A stretch of 64,000 bases of DNA from Brachyhypopomus gauderio (taxonomy: Eukaryota > Chordata > Actinopteri > Gymnotiformes > Hypopomidae). The stretch covers positions 1,509,646 to 1,573,645 of the forward strand of contig NC_135213.1 of the NCBI RefSeq assembly GCF_052324685.1, given 5' to 3'. Each line of letters opens with the position of its first letter. Positions within the stretch are counted from its first letter, which is position 1. Of this stretch, positions 11,115-23,582 are shown piece after piece. A model generated the notes under the pieces. The model was not told the origin of the DNA. It was given only the letters and a program-made list of their open reading frames with translations, and searched no databases. A program made the position numbers and the translations under genes.

Positions 11115-14100
11115 CTATATAGGCGAATCACCGAAGTGCTTGAGACGTATGCGCTGGATGTAACTGGCAGGGCTGTAGCTAGAATGGGCGGGGCTGTAGC
11201 TAGGATGGGCGTGGCTGTAGCGTCCAGGGCTTGTGTAGTCAGGAGAGTAGGCATGTCTGACTGGACTGTAACGGTTAGCAGGAGAGATGAGAACACTCAC
11301 AGGAGAACCAGGCGTCAGAGACTGCAGCCTACAGTGGCTCTTCAGCACAGCTGGAGTCGGCCAGCTAAAACACACACAAGAACACACATGGAGTTCAGAC
11401 ACAAAACAAATTTGCACTTGTAAATGTTGAAATGTTAAAAAAAAATATTCCCCACACACAAAGTAATAGATCTTGCATTAGGTAATTAATTCGTTTTCTA
11501 TTTATTACGAATGAATTACTCAACAGAAACTGACAGTCTCTATTTGCTCTGTATGAATAGAGCTAGGCGATATGGCCCCCCAAAAAAATCTTCGATTAAT
11601 TTTTTTTAAATCCGATTTTCAATTTTAATAGATTTATTTTCCTCTACTAAAAAACTACAGATGATAAAGGAATAAGTGAAAAATAAATTAACTTTTTTAA
11701 CCAAATTTCCCCTTTGGGGTTAAAGTGCAACCAGAAACAAGCAAAAAACAATTGTAAACAAGTGAGAACATCCAGTAACTTTTAGAAGGCTTTCTCCAAC
11801 ATAGTTTAAGCATTGACACAATGCACCCTCAAACTTAAAATAAATAAACACACACCCTCAAAAAATAAATAGATATAAATAATTTGGTGCCCTTTTTAAT
11901 AAAATGGAAAACAAATACAATTTAACAATTGTTGCATGTTGCGTACTGACAGTCACGCTGTTTACATTCTGATTAAGAACAGGGCTGCCCTCACTTTAGC
12001 CTAAATTCCAGCACTTTTCAAACCTGGAACACAATGCAACATTAATTTTTGTCAGGTAAATGTGTCTTCCCCTGTTTTTGAGGGGTGTTTCTTTATACTA
12101 CCACATATCGTTTCGGACGTATAAATGCTTGCGCCGTTCGCGCGAAAGTATAATCCATTGAAGCGGGTTTGGTAACCGAGGCAGAAACCGCTTAATCCAA
12201 AATATCCCGCGGAGGGAAACTTTATTCAAAACGCAACTAAACAATAGCACTCTTCGCTCTCTCCGGTTTCAAACACCTTACAGCGAGGACTTGTTTGGTC
12301 TACGTCTGACGCCGAACCAACCGAACCAACTCCAGATCACGGAGCTAGTTGCTCTTTTCTTGGGTACAAGCTCCACCGTCATGTTTATGTGTGTGTGTGT
12401 GTGTGTTGAGGGTGGATGGGTGGGAGGTGCTAAACTCACTGAACTACGGGAGCCCACAGTGCAGCGTCGGTGGTGAAAATTAAGACTCAGAAAATCAATT
12501 TTCATAAAAACACATCGTCCTTAAATTCGTAAATTCGAATTAATAGATAATATCGATTAATCGCCCAGCTCTATGTATGAGCATGTATGATTTGCACTGT
12601 GAAACATTGCACTGCTAGCATAAGCGTGGGGGGTGTGGTTTGGGGGAAAGTCATGGCCAAGCAATAGGTTGAGTAGCTATGGAGGCTTGTCGAGTGGGTG
12701 GAGTTATGGCAGCCAGCAGTGTGTCCTCACCTCTCCCTCTCCACACTGGAGAAAGACTGCACCGTGTTCCTCCACCTGTGCACGTTGGGGAACCTGAGCG
12801 GGTCGACGTCGACACCCTCAATGGCAGCAAGAACCTCACGGTCCAGCCTGGAGGGCGACTCCCTGGGGGTGGGGAAAGGAGAGAGGACCTGTGAGAACAC
12901 AGGAACACCAGCATGGAGAGGGCGACCCCTGGGGTGCAGAAAGGGGCGGAGCCAGTGAGAATACGAACGCCAGGCTGCAGAGGGGGCAGAACCTGGGGGT
13001 AGGGGCTATAGTTCTCAGGAACTCCAGCCTGGAGAGGGCAGGGCCTGTGAGAACCCAGGAACACCTGGAGAGGGTACAACCCCATGTGCCATTCTGGAAT
13101 CAACCCCCCTGTACTTCACTGGTGCAGGAGCCACACCAGGTGTCAGGAAACAAGAATAAGCACATATTTTTACATTTTACATATTCGCAGTACAGACAAC
13201 CTCATTTTGCATATTCACAATACTGACAACCCTTGTGAACACAATACAGTCTAAGTCAATGACCATCAAACAACAGTAGGACAGAGATAACAGTGGTTAG
13301 CCCTCACAGTTTATGTTCGTATTTCTCAACCCAGTTCTTGGGGCCCACCACACGGCTCCAAACAGACATGTTGGAAACTGTCAGAGCAAAAATATGGACA
13401 GTCAGGGAGGCTGAGGGTTGAGGGTTAAACGTAGACCAGTGATTGAGGGTTAAACCAGTGCCCGTAATTAGCTTCCATGTTCCAACATATTAGGATGAGC
13501 TCATGAAGATGAACATTTGAGGAAATTACCCAGATGTGTAAGAGAAGGGCGATTGTAACCAGTGTGCTGTAAACATCAGGCCCAGTGCTGTGGAAAAGTC
13601 CCCCCTGCTGGCAGACTCACCCTTCGATGAACAGCTCTTTTCTGGCCCGGGGGGGCGTGGTGGGGATGACGTCATGTGATCGGTCAAACGATTTGTAGGA
13701 CCCGGAGGAGGTGGAGCTGCCGTGATCCCACGACCTGGAGCGAGCGCAGGGCGACCTCTCCATGCCCGACCCGGCACCGGTCCTCACGCCCTCCTCCGCC
13801 ATGAAATACTCTTCCGAACTCCCGCTGGTCGATGCTCCCTCCCCTCCGTCTTCCATGCCGAGGCGTCCGAGGCCGGCGGCGAGCTCCGCGGCGGCGGGGG
13901 CCTCCCGGTGGCGTCTCCCCCCGCTCCTCCGCCTCTCCCTGGGGCTGCCGTCCGTGTGGTCATGCAGGGACATGCGCTCGAACTCCACCATCAAGTTGGT
14001 GATGGGTGAGGGCAGGGAGGCGGAGCCTCGCGGGGGCGTGCGCTCCCCCTCGGCTCCGCCCTCGCCGTTCTTCCCCGCCTCCAGCAGCAGCTCGCGCTCA

Positions 14101-14632
14101 GCCGCAGCCTCGATGAGGGAGGAGCCCTGAGGCAGGATGTGGAACTCCATCCTCCCGGTGGCCACACCCCGCGGGACGTCCCGCGGACCGCCCGAGATGC
14201 TGGTGAGAGCGGCGTTCTGACGGTTCTTCATCTCCTCCAGGGAGATGTCGGCGCCCTCGTCCAGGAACGCCCCCACTGACACGGAGTTACTGAACTTCCT
14301 CGGCTTGCCTGTAATGTCATAGGCACATGCTCAATGGTGTCTTCATACACTGAACAGACTATGTGTACTGCAAGGGGTTTAGTGCGGGATGTTTACTACA
14401 TGGATAGGCACTGCTCTTGTTACCTGGCGATGGAGTGCGGAACCTGTTGCTGGTCTCGTTCTCGCCGGGCTCCCCGTGAGGATGCTCAGTGAAGTTCTTC
14501 CTGCTGAGGTACTCCTCCAGGCGCCGGAGACCGTCGGCCGAGGATAGATCTACGAAACCATCCAGGAAACCCCAGAACTCCGCCCAGGGGTGGCCATGCT
14601 CACGGGCCAGGAGCCTGAGAGCAGAGCACGCG

Positions 14633-14680
<48 letters not shown>

Positions 14681-17600
14681 AAGAAACACACATATTCCTC
14701 AGAATGTGGTCCAAACCAAAATTTTTTTGTTTACCGTTCAAGATTTCTTTACCTTTCAAAGATCAGCTGCTACGTATCAGCTGTAAGAGGGAGAGTATTT
14801 GTGTGAAGGTATGTGTATTTGTGTGTATATTAGTGGTGGGACTTTAACGCCTTAATTACGATTAATTAATTACAGGGAAAATAACGAACTAAAAAAATGT
14901 ACGCATTTTAACGCATTTGACACTTTTGCACGGTGGAATGTTTCTCAGTGCATGAGTTCCAGGCATACAGATTATATGGACGCACAATAAGATGAGCATG
15001 ATGGAGATGTACAAACAAAAATAGTACAAACAAAAATAGTGTTGTTTGCACTTTAAGTAGGAAGGAGTTAGCTTATCACAGGAGCACTTCCACCCTTCGT
15101 TACCACCTTAACGCAAAACATGTTGGGACTAACGTGCAGGTCAGTAATGATGACTTAGCTGCTAAATGTATTTCTAGCACGAGCAAACAGTGTCGCCAGT
15201 CAACGCTCGACCACATGTCGGGGTTCAAATTAAGAAACAAAATGTCAAAGTCCACGTCAAATTGACCAATTCAGTGGTGAGATGGATTGCTGTGGACTGT
15301 AGACCGCTCTCTGTGGTCGAAGGCTTAAGTAAGACGCGGCAAGTTTAAACGCCTCCGCCGTTCGTGGAGGTTCGTGAGAGGTGTGCGGAGTCGCGCGCTA
15401 CGGTCAATAGTGAAAGTATAATCCAAGCTTTACAAGAAATGCTGCACATTGTGTCAGCTGATGCAAGTTACGAACTGCCGTCCAGAAAGACAATGTCGAA
15501 GAAAATCCAGCAGCTGTATGATGAGGAAAGGGAAGTAAAACAGGTTATTGTGAAGAGCGCCACAAATGTGGCTCTGACTGGGGATCACTGGACCTCTGTT
15601 AGCAACAAGAATTATCTTGGTGTGACAGCTCATATTATAGATGATGAATGGAAGATCCAGTCATTTGCTTTGAGCATGCAGAAGACCACTTCTAGGCACT
15701 ATGGAGATGCCTGTGGCAGAGGCCTGGGAAATTAAAGAAAGTCTACCATCTAAAATGGTATTAAAAACATCTTATGATTTATTTTATTTTAGTTCTTATT
15801 CTTCCAATATCCTTTTCCAGAATTTCCAGTGTTCTGAAAACTGTTTGCTTTGTTTTCTGCACTCATCTATTGGCAGGGTTCATACACTTTTTTGACAATT
15901 AATTTCCATGACTTTTCCATGACTTTGAGGCAAATTTTAATGACTATACATTCTCTAAACATATGTGTAGACATGAAAAATAAGAAAAAACTCCAGGCCA
16001 AAATTCCACAGTATATCATAAATTAATGACAAGCCACGTGGTTTAATTGAAAAAATAAACATTTACCGTATTTTCAATATCAATATAAACCGGAGTTACG
16101 ACCAACTTTTTTTTATTTTGCGTGGTGCGCGGAGGAGCAGTGGCAACACTGTGGAGTGTAGTGGAGTGTTGTGTTGTGTAGTGTTGTGGAGTGTAGTGTA
16201 CGATAAGCTGAGGCAGCCGAGCCTCCACCGCAGCCCTTCTCGCGTTGTACGCACGAGAACATCGTTAGTTTTTTTTCTATACTGTGTTTACGATCAAAAC
16301 GTATCTAAATCTAGGGTCGCGCTTAACGACGAAAACTGCTTTACGACAGACTTTTCAGTCTCTAACCCCATCGTTAACCAATTGGTTAACCACACAGTGC
16401 ACATTTTTCACGCCCCGTGTCCTTGTCTTTCACAAGCCATAGCTTGTATTTGTCCAACTGAAGCAGCCATTGTTGAATCGGTATTTACCAGCATTACGTG
16501 ATTTACATCAAAGCACAATCTACAGCTTCGCTTGGAGTCCGACGCTAACGCAGTGAACTTACGTGTGAAGTTACGTTAGTGGTCTGCACAATGAAAAAAA
16601 ATGGCTATATTATATATATATATTTTTTTTTCTTCCGGTTATCATAACAACATACATTTATTGTGTCAAGCAAATTTCCATGAATTTTCCAAAACATTTG
16701 AGTATTTTTTATTTTTCCAAAACTTATCCAGGCCTGGAAATTGCTATTTTCAAATTCCATAACTTTTCCAGGTTTTTCATGACCGTACGAACCTTGTATT
16801 GGTCTGTGTAGTAGACTGGTGGAAAAATAAACAAGATGTTGAGGTTTATGATTATGTTCATTGATTCATTCATCATTCAAACAAATTAATATTTCTCATG
16901 TGAAATATTGAAATGCAATTAAAATGCAATTAATTTCGATTAATTAATTACAAAGATTCTAATTAATTCGATTAATTTTTTTTATCGCGTCCCACCCCTA
17001 GTGTATATATGTAACAGTGTGTGTGTGAATGGGTTTGTCTGTGAGTGTGTGTATGAGAATGAGTTTGTGTGTAAGTGCACATGAGCCATGTTTCCTACCT
17101 GCCCACCCGCTCAGCACCGCGGTCTGGGTCGGACTTCAGGATGTGCTGGAAATACCCAGCTCGCTCTCTAGGGGGCGTCTTCCACACTTTCCGGAACTCC
17201 TCCGCCTACATAGCACAAGACCAGCACAACCAATCACACACCGTGAGACCAGCAGTGAAGCTGTTTAAGCCCCTCCCCCATCCATTGCCTCCACTCACAT
17301 TCAAAGGACTTAAAGGGCCAACAAAGGCCCTAACCATCATCACAGGCTCTATGGGGCTTCTGGGTAACCGTGGTGACAGATTTTCCATTGGTTCAGGTGA
17401 CCAAGGAGCACCGATTACAGGCTGGGCAGAGTTGTCAGCAGCTCGTAGGAGTGGTACAAAGAATCGGTCTACAACAAACAAACAGTGTCAACGACAACGA
17501 CGTGGTTCACATAAACATAAGTGTATAGCGTAAACTGAATGGTTAGCTACCTTCTAAATATTCGGTGATCTTCTGCTTGACCTCCTGGATTTGGCTTTTG

Positions 17601-17872
17601 TCTTTCATCCTCTCACAGATGACCTGCAGGTGAAGGAGAACAGCGCTTGGGCACGTTTGACAGCCACCACAACCCCCCCCCCCCGGCAAAGTGCACTGTG
17701 GGTAACTCACGTCCACAGGCCTCTGGTCGTATTTGTTCTTGCGATTCTTCACGATGTCAGGGTGAGAGCACAGAACGTTCACGACGTCCACGCAGCCGAA
17801 CTTGCACGCAAAGTGTAGCGGAGTCTCAAAGCCCTGGCAACACAGGACACACAGACCACGACTAACACAGCA

Positions 17873-17930
<58 letters not shown>

Positions 17931-20900
17931 CAGGGTCAGCTGGGTTAATGAAGATAACCTGCAGTTTTATCCGCTGTAGGGACTGTCATTGTACAACTCT
18001 TTTGGGTTCCTCTACCGTGTGTGTGTGTGTGTGTGAGAGACTCACGGCCTTATCGGGTGTGTTGAGGTACAGGTCTACAATGTAGCGTATGCGTTTGGAC
18101 AGCATACTGTCCTGGTCGTCGGGGTACATGAGACGCATGAACTCAGGGTTGTCTAGCGTGTCCAACAGCAGCTGAGCCACACGTGCCTGGTTCTCCTTCG
18201 CAGCTACATGCATCACGTTATAGCGACAGCCCTCCTGTCTCACACACACACACACACACACGCACACACACGCACACACACGCACACACACGCACGCACG
18301 CACGCACGCGCACGCACGCACGCACACACGCACACACACGCACACACCCACAACACACGCACACTTCAGCAAATCCTTCAAAGAGACAACCAAGTACTGC
18401 AGGCCATATGAATATTTTTAAGTCTTGACAAGCGCTCCCACGGCCAGTCACACAGCCAGCGGCCCACTTTACATTTCTAGAGTTCTTTAGTACAAACTCA
18501 GACAACAGGCTCCGCCCCTCAGCACTGCGAATGACATCAGAACACAGACACACGGGTAACCGTAACCAAGGCTATTCTCCACTCGTCAGTATCTGTTTAC
18601 AAAGCGCCTTGCGGGACGGTGATTACCGATCAGCCAGGATATCGATTTACGATTTTTACGTGTGAGAGAGTGTGCGTGCAGTGGTGGGCCTGTAGAGGGC
18701 GCTGACCTGCACCACAGTGGGGTTGTCTCCAGAGCCGATGAGGTAGCGGGGGTTGCTCCACACCAGCTCGCTGAAGGCCGCCTCGTCACCCCGCTCCACC
18801 GCCCGACGTAGCTTGGCCGTGAGGTCCTGCGTGCGTGGACTCTTGAAGCTGTTGGCACGCTCACGACTGATGCTGTCCACCTCCGCCAGCACGCAGCCCT
18901 CTGAGGAGAGGGGAGGAGAGAGGAAGGAGGGGAGGGAGGGAGGAGGGGAGGGAGGATTTAGCACAAACAGGTTATAATGGAGTCAGGGCTCATAGGGGTT
19001 ATAACAGAGGCAGGGGTCACTGGGGTTACAACAGAGGCAGGGGTCACTGAGGTTACAACAGAGGCAGGGGTCACTGGGGTTACAACAGAGGCAGGGGTCA
19101 CTGGGGTTACAACAGAGGCAGGGGTCACTGGGGTTACAACAGAGGCAGGGGTCACTGGGGTTACAACAGAGGCAAGGGTCACTGGGGTTACAACAGAGGC
19201 AAGGGTCACTGGGGTTACAACAGAGGCAGGGGTCACTGGGGTTACAACAGAGGCAGGAGTCATGGGGTAATAATGGGGTCAGGGGTTATAATGGACTCAG
19301 AGCCTGAGTGTTAGAGGTTATAATGAAATCAAAGGACATGGGGTTATAATGAGGTCAGGGCCTGAGTGATAAGAGTAGATATAGCTGTAGCGTGGACAAG
19401 TGGCTCTGATGCACCTTTGTGGAGGCCCAGGGCAGCTTTAACAGGGGACAGGCAGGGGGCACTCTTGCTTGGGGACGGGTAGTAGTCACAGATGCCCTTG
19501 GCGAACTTCTCGGCATCTTCTCGCGAGGAGAACGCCTTAAAGCGAGCGCCCTTCATCACCTTGACAACCTGCAGCGCTTCCTTGCGGTCTGTGTACACAT
19601 GAATCCTTTCTACAGAGAACAGGAAACACACAGAAATACCAATCACTGCAGCAGCTGAATAATCAGAAGAGTGTCCGTTATGAGACCCGCATCATGAGTT
19701 TTGATTCATAAAGCACTGTTTAATTCATTAATTCTAATAAAGCACTGTTTGATTCATAAAGCACTGTTTAAAAGGAATGGATTTATATGAGAACACCTGG
19801 CTAAGATCCAGGGGGCTAGAGGCCACACCTATCAGACATCCCCAATGAGAATAAAATACATTTTTTCAACAGATTATCAACTGTTAAAGGTACAGCTCAA
19901 GGTTCCTTGCTATGCAGGTCAAGATATGCGTTAAAGGCATTATCCAACTTGTTAGCTGCAGTTTCATTCACTGCAGAGTCATCTTAGGGATTGGCTATGG
20001 GGGAAGGAAGGGGCGGAGCTTAGGGCCATGGCGATAACTGCATTAGCATGGTATCACAGTGATGCCTACAACAGGCTTGAGTTCGTCATTACCGTTACAT
20101 TTGGCTTTGAGCGGAACGACAGACAGTTGGGGAATCTGGACGATGCAATACGTCACATTTGTGTTATGAGGAAGAGGCGTGTAGGAGCCAGACACTGTAA
20201 CCAGGCTCAGCCTGTAAGATGAGAAGGGCGGAGAATTCTCACAAAACATTGTAGTTCTGAGTAAAGGACTCCCACTCACGTTGGTGCCGTGACCCTGCCT
20301 GAAACGTTTACCAGCATGTTGATGGCATAACGTGCACGTACATCTGTAAGACAGCGGCTGCAGAGACGCATCTAACAAGCACCAGCATGGCACCTGCGGT
20401 ATACATCTATTCTCAAACACCATCAAATGCCAGTTAGTGGGCTAGCAGCAACTAACGCTAGCTCATGTGCTAACCCTAGCTAACACCAACAGCTTTCCGT
20501 TGTTCACTGGTTGATGCTGGTATTGTTGAAGCCAAAACATTTTCTGTGGATGGGAGCTGTGGTCAACTCTTCTATGAAAAAACACTGTGTCCATAGCTAA
20601 CTGCTTAGCTACTAGCAACCTTGCTCCCAAAAGTGCAAAAATAATAATCAAATGCTCCTTTAAACTAGACTAAGTAAACATGCTGACAAGAAACACAAAG
20701 ACTGAAAAATAAACCAATGAGATATGCCGATGTACTGCACAGTGAGCAGTTCAATGAGCACCACTGTAGCAACTTCTAGGCTAGCTTTAACAGTGAGTCT
20801 GTCTGTCTCCCTTTCACACACAATACACTCACAGTACATGATGCATTTACATCTTACAAAAAATCCAGATCAGGCTATTATTAGCATTATTATAATTTTG

Positions 20901-21788
20901 TCATCACTATAAATGTGCTTAGAGCAAAAGCCTATAATTCGCTGTTTGAAGAATACACAAGGCTTATCTATTTTGAGCTGTGTTGTATTCAGTGTCTATG
21001 CTCCAAGCCAAATGTGTTTCTGAGCTTTTGTTTAGTTTGTATGTTGCAGATGCTTTTTCACTGTGGTGAGAAAAAGCTCAATTCCTTCACAGCCCTAGTG
21101 GTGTTTTCAGGTATTACACAATGGGAGGCGGAGTTTAAAGCATTACACAATCAGGGTGGGATTTAAATAATTATATGGAGGCGGGGTCTAATAAATTACA
21201 CACTAGGGGGCGGAGTTTAGAGATTTACATGTTTCTTTATGCTACTGTATTAACCAGAACATGCACATCAAGAATCACCCATGACGTTTTTGGGCAGTGA
21301 CAGCTTTCAAACAGCACTGACTGTGACTACGTTGCTGGTGAATCTGAGGTCTCACCGTTCCTAGCCAGCACGTCCTCCCACAGTGGACACACGCCGAAGT
21401 AGGTAGGAGAGACCTGAGGGGTCTCGCAAGGCGTCTGGGTGTCGGACGGGCACGTGTCATCATCCACCGGGCTGCTGGACAATGCCCCTGCCCCGCTCTT
21501 CTCCATCAAAGGCTCTTCCTCTGGGGGGTTAAGGCCTAGGTCATAACCCACATCCCCCTCCTCGCCTGCTGGGGGATCCGGGGCCAGAGCAGAACCGCCG
21601 GGGGGAGCCTCGTCCGGCGTAGCCCCGGCTCCTGGGTCCGCGGCCTCCAGCAGGGCTCGGGCGAGCTTGCGCTCGAACACGGCCCGTGTGGAGTCTGTGA
21701 TGGGGCCACACTTCAGGTTGGCATTAATGATCTCTTCCCTCAGCTCATCGGCACTCAAAGACCTGAGACGGCCCAAAGCAGTCTCCAT
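11115..21788 (-). CDS. ankle2: ANKLE2, LEM and ankyrin-repeat nuclear-envelope protein
   Basis: Twelve exons on minus: 21356-21788, 19415-19609, 18707-18900, 18046-18234, 17711-17833, 17551-17623, 17299-17468, 17099-17205, 14424-14614, 13621-14308, 12731-12862, 11115-11364. They sum to 2745 nt, 914 residues, all GT-AG and in phase. ANKLE2 controls BAF (BANF1) phosphorylation by binding VRK1 and PP2A, allowing nuclear envelope reassembly after mitosis. Domains: LEM (residues 1-48, [20 protein letters not shown]), a caulimovirus-viroplasmin-like domain (~147-185, [17 protein letters not shown]), ankyrin repeats (~275-378, [30 protein letters not shown]), a conserved block around residues 460-560, then a disordered Ser/Pro-rich region. 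The C terminus carries repeated YSP motifs. The human N-terminal transmembrane segment is not encoded ahead of the LEM domain. An upstream in-frame ATG at 22636 could add about 13 residues via a spliced first exon (22608-22636 coding), but the ATG at 21788 has the better context. Confidence 0.95.
11558..12573. mobile_element. Non-autonomous hAT element in the last ANKLE2 intron
   Basis: Termini TAGAGCTAGGCGAT (left) and the complement of TAGAGCTGGGCGAT (right) form inverted repeats, flanked by TGTATGAA (11550-11557) and TGTATGAG (12574-12581), an 8-bp target duplication with one mismatch. The 1016-bp body has no transposase reading frame and contains a GT tract at 12388-12405. Eight-base duplications and these ends indicate the hAT superfamily. 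Confidence 0.8.
12863..13080. repeat. Degenerate copies resembling an ANKLE2 exon start
   Basis: Three diverged segments similar to the beginning of the neighbouring coding exon (CAGCCTGGAGGGCGACTCC on plus) and its flank (ACCTGTGAGAACACAGGAAC) follow each other upstream of the 12731-12862 exon. The match is imperfect and spacing variable, so a tandem duplication of the exon-intron edge is likely but old. Confidence 0.5.
14615..14830. repeat. (CA)n microsatellite next to an ANKLE2 acceptor
   Basis: About 18 CA units at 14639-14676 lie 25 bp upstream (transcript sense) of the acceptor of exon 14424-14614; in the transcript this is a UG repeat. Confidence 0.85.
15044..15735 (+). pseudogene. 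hAT (ZBED-like) transposase remnant
   Basis: A BED-finger segment reads from 15044 ([20 protein letters not shown], with the zinc-binding histidines in YHLNAKH). The second expected cysteine is a serine, and the frame ends at about 15265. A second open segment (15364-15735) contains [16 protein letters not shown] and the hAT catalytic-core motif [20 protein letters not shown]. Near 15711 the reading shifts by one base before a stop. The transposase is therefore non-functional. Confidence 0.82.
15874..16794. mobile_element. Second hAT-like element nested in the first
   Basis: Ends CAGGGTTCATAC and GTACGAACCT are imperfect inverted repeats with repeated CCATGACTTTTCC-type subterminal motifs at both sides. 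Flanks TCTATTGG and TGTATTGG match in 7 of 8 positions. The interior (16110-16500) has no recognisable transposase motif. Element limits could shift by one or two bases. Confidence 0.65.
17880..17929. repeat. (GT)25 microsatellite
   Basis: A pure GT run in the ANKLE2 intron between the two ankyrin exons. Confidence 0.95.
18238..18362. repeat. CA/CGCA mixed microsatellite
   Basis: A CA run interspersed with CGCACG units directly upstream in transcript sense of the acceptor of exon 18046-18234. Confidence 0.9.
18975..19270. repeat. 27-bp minisatellite in an ANKLE2 intron
   Basis: About ten near-identical 27-bp units (core AACAGAGGCAGGGGTCACT) fill the interval upstream of exon 18707-18900 in transcript sense. 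Because 27 is a multiple of three, long frames stay open on both strands (periods TGVTTEAGV and TPASVVTPV). These frames have no other coding sign and are repeat artefacts. Confidence 0.92.
19610..21355 (-). other. ANKLE2 intron 1 of the coding region, no gene seen
   Basis: This 1.75-kb stretch separates the LEM exon from the viroplasmin-domain exon. I see only unique sequence with scattered CTAGC-rich patches (20430-20490). Confidence 0.5.
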
Positions 21789-21798
21789 CCTGCTGCAG

Positions 21799-21803
21799 CT
21801 GCT

Positions 21804-21861
<58 letters not shown>

Positions 21862-21862
21862 A
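21799..21862. repeat. (CA)n microsatellite at the LEM-exon acceptor
   Basis: About 26 CA units, UG in the transcript, immediately ahead of the 3' splice site of the exon that carries the ANKLE2 LEM domain. Confidence 0.9.
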
Positions 21863-22607
21863 GAAAGGCTGTGTGATGCAGGTTTTTACTTTCCCACCTT
21901 TACAGAAACTCCTACGGTGTAGGAACTGTTATAATTACAGCCTGTTCTGCTTCATGTACAGACAGACAGCAGCTAAGGCAAAAAAAAACCAGTCAGGGTC
22001 TACAGCACAAAATACCACCACGGAAAGTCACTTATGTTATCTAGACAATTTATATGATACGATTTTAACCTAATCTCTAACGCAGCAAGTCGGGCTACGC
22101 TGACTACTGAGAGCTCTTTATCTCAAGAAATACATTCACATCAGCTCTTCTGAAGTCTTCTGGTGGGCATTAAATGTACTTCAGACGAACATTTCACTAA
22201 ACAAAACGACAAATCTCATACGCTCCGACAGAAACGGCAATAGTCCTTAAAAATACCAAATCTGTTTGAATATCGCATGCATTTCTGCATGCAGTGTAGC
22301 CACGTATCATGAACCAGAGGAGGGCAACACCGCTCGATCGCATTAAAAACACACTAGGATTTAAAATTGGCCGTGATTGCAAGTCGGAGATTTACTAAAA
22401 AAAAAAAAAAGAATAATCGATGCACCGGTGCCGTGTGCAGGAGGCTGGAGCCGGATCAGCCGTCGCCCGTCGCACCACGTCCGTGTAAAGTTTATGACAG
22501 CCGAGGCGTCACACCCAAAGACACACAAGGCAGCTTTTGTGATCTGAGACCAGATCATGGAGGTACAAAACGTGTCCACTTCACCACGTCGTCCCCGGAC
22601 CACTTAC

Positions 22608-22800
22608 CACCATGTGTTAAGACAGCTGCCGACCATTCACGACGGTACAATCCGAAACGGAGCTGCTCTACGGACCGCGACGCCGCGGACGGGCCGAGAC
22701 GCGCGTTGTTTACAGGCGCCCGTGCGCATGCGCAGTGCCACAGGGAGGCTTCACGAGTTTTGAGCGGCTTGGCCGGTTGGAGGGAGTCGACCGACCCGAA
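22608..22800 (-). promoter_or_regulatory. ankle2: Probable ANKLE2 first exon and CpG-rich promoter
   Basis: A strong donor (GTAAGT on minus, 22602-22607) ends a likely first exon. It contains an in-frame ATG at 22636 and another, out-of-frame ATG four codons before the donor. The surrounding 22650-22760 is CpG-dense (GCGCGT, CCGCGGCG, GCGCATGCGC). The palindromic TGCGCATGCGCA at 22724-22734 resembles an NRF1 site. The start site of transcription is not determinable here. Confidence 0.55.
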
Positions 22801-22994
22801 TGTGAAATATACCGTTAAAAATAACCAAACGTCTCACCTTAATACAATGTTTGGATCATACTGCATCACCTTTCCATTATAGGAGCGTGATATAACGTGA
22901 AGTGTCAAAGCTGACTGTCAAGCTCGGCAACCTGCCATTGGTGGAAGTCCAAAGGCGCCGAGTCGGGAGACAACGAGGAGACAATATTACCACA

Positions 22995-23040
22995 CGCGCG
23001 CACACAGACACGCGCGTGCACACACGCACGCACGCGCGCT
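22995..23040. repeat. CACACG/CGCG microsatellite
   Basis: Mixed CA/CG alternating purine-pyrimidine sequence in the region between ANKLE2 and GOLGA3. Confidence 0.85.
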
Positions 23041-23582
23041 GCGAGGGGCTCCGCTCTCGTTACTCCTCAAGTCTTATGAACGCTCCTCTCTGGACGTCGT
23101 TCAGGTCGTCGGCCGCTAGCACGTACCGCACGGTCCTACGGTTGCTGACGGGTTTCAAGACGTTTTAATTGCGCCAACTTTTTGCGCAAACAAGCTAATT
23201 TAATCAGGACGGCTAGTTCGCTAATATGATGGGCATGGTGGACGGTAGCTAGCGGGTAGTTGGCTACTTCCCGGAGGTTTTCTTCTTCTTCGCCGCCCCT
23301 GCGTGTTTTTTTCATGAAAGATTGTTACAGCGCCACTTCTGTTGAGCTCATGTAATTACCTATAGTTAAATTACAATGACGTTTAGCTTTGCACGGTTTA
23401 AACCTTTGGTTTGAACATCCACATCGGCAGAAACGACTCTTCATACTAGATCCCGGTCCATGTCGGCTATTAATAAATCACCTGAACAGCAGCATCAATA
23501 CGAATAAATGAACGTGTACAATTGGATCTACAATGCATAAATGAAGAAAAAATGAGTCAAATGGTTTTCTTTCTTCTTTTTT

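Larger units (their letters stand above)
14831..17000. mobile_element. hAT element with decayed transposase and nested insertion
   Basis: The termini TAGTGGTGGGAC and GTCCCACCCCTA are inverted repeats, and both sides carry the perfect 8-bp duplication GTGTATAT (14823-14830, 17001-17008). Subterminal GATTAATTAATTAC motifs occur at both ends. It holds a BED-finger remnant (15044-15266) and a transposase fragment (15364-15735), and is split by another hAT-type insertion at 15874-16794. It sits in the ANKLE2 intron between exons 17099-17205 and 14424-14614. Confidence 0.88.

Noticed and set aside
18958-19270. Opposed 97- and 101-codon repeat proteins
   Set aside because: 27-bp minisatellite inside an ANKLE2 intron; openness on both strands follows from the period.
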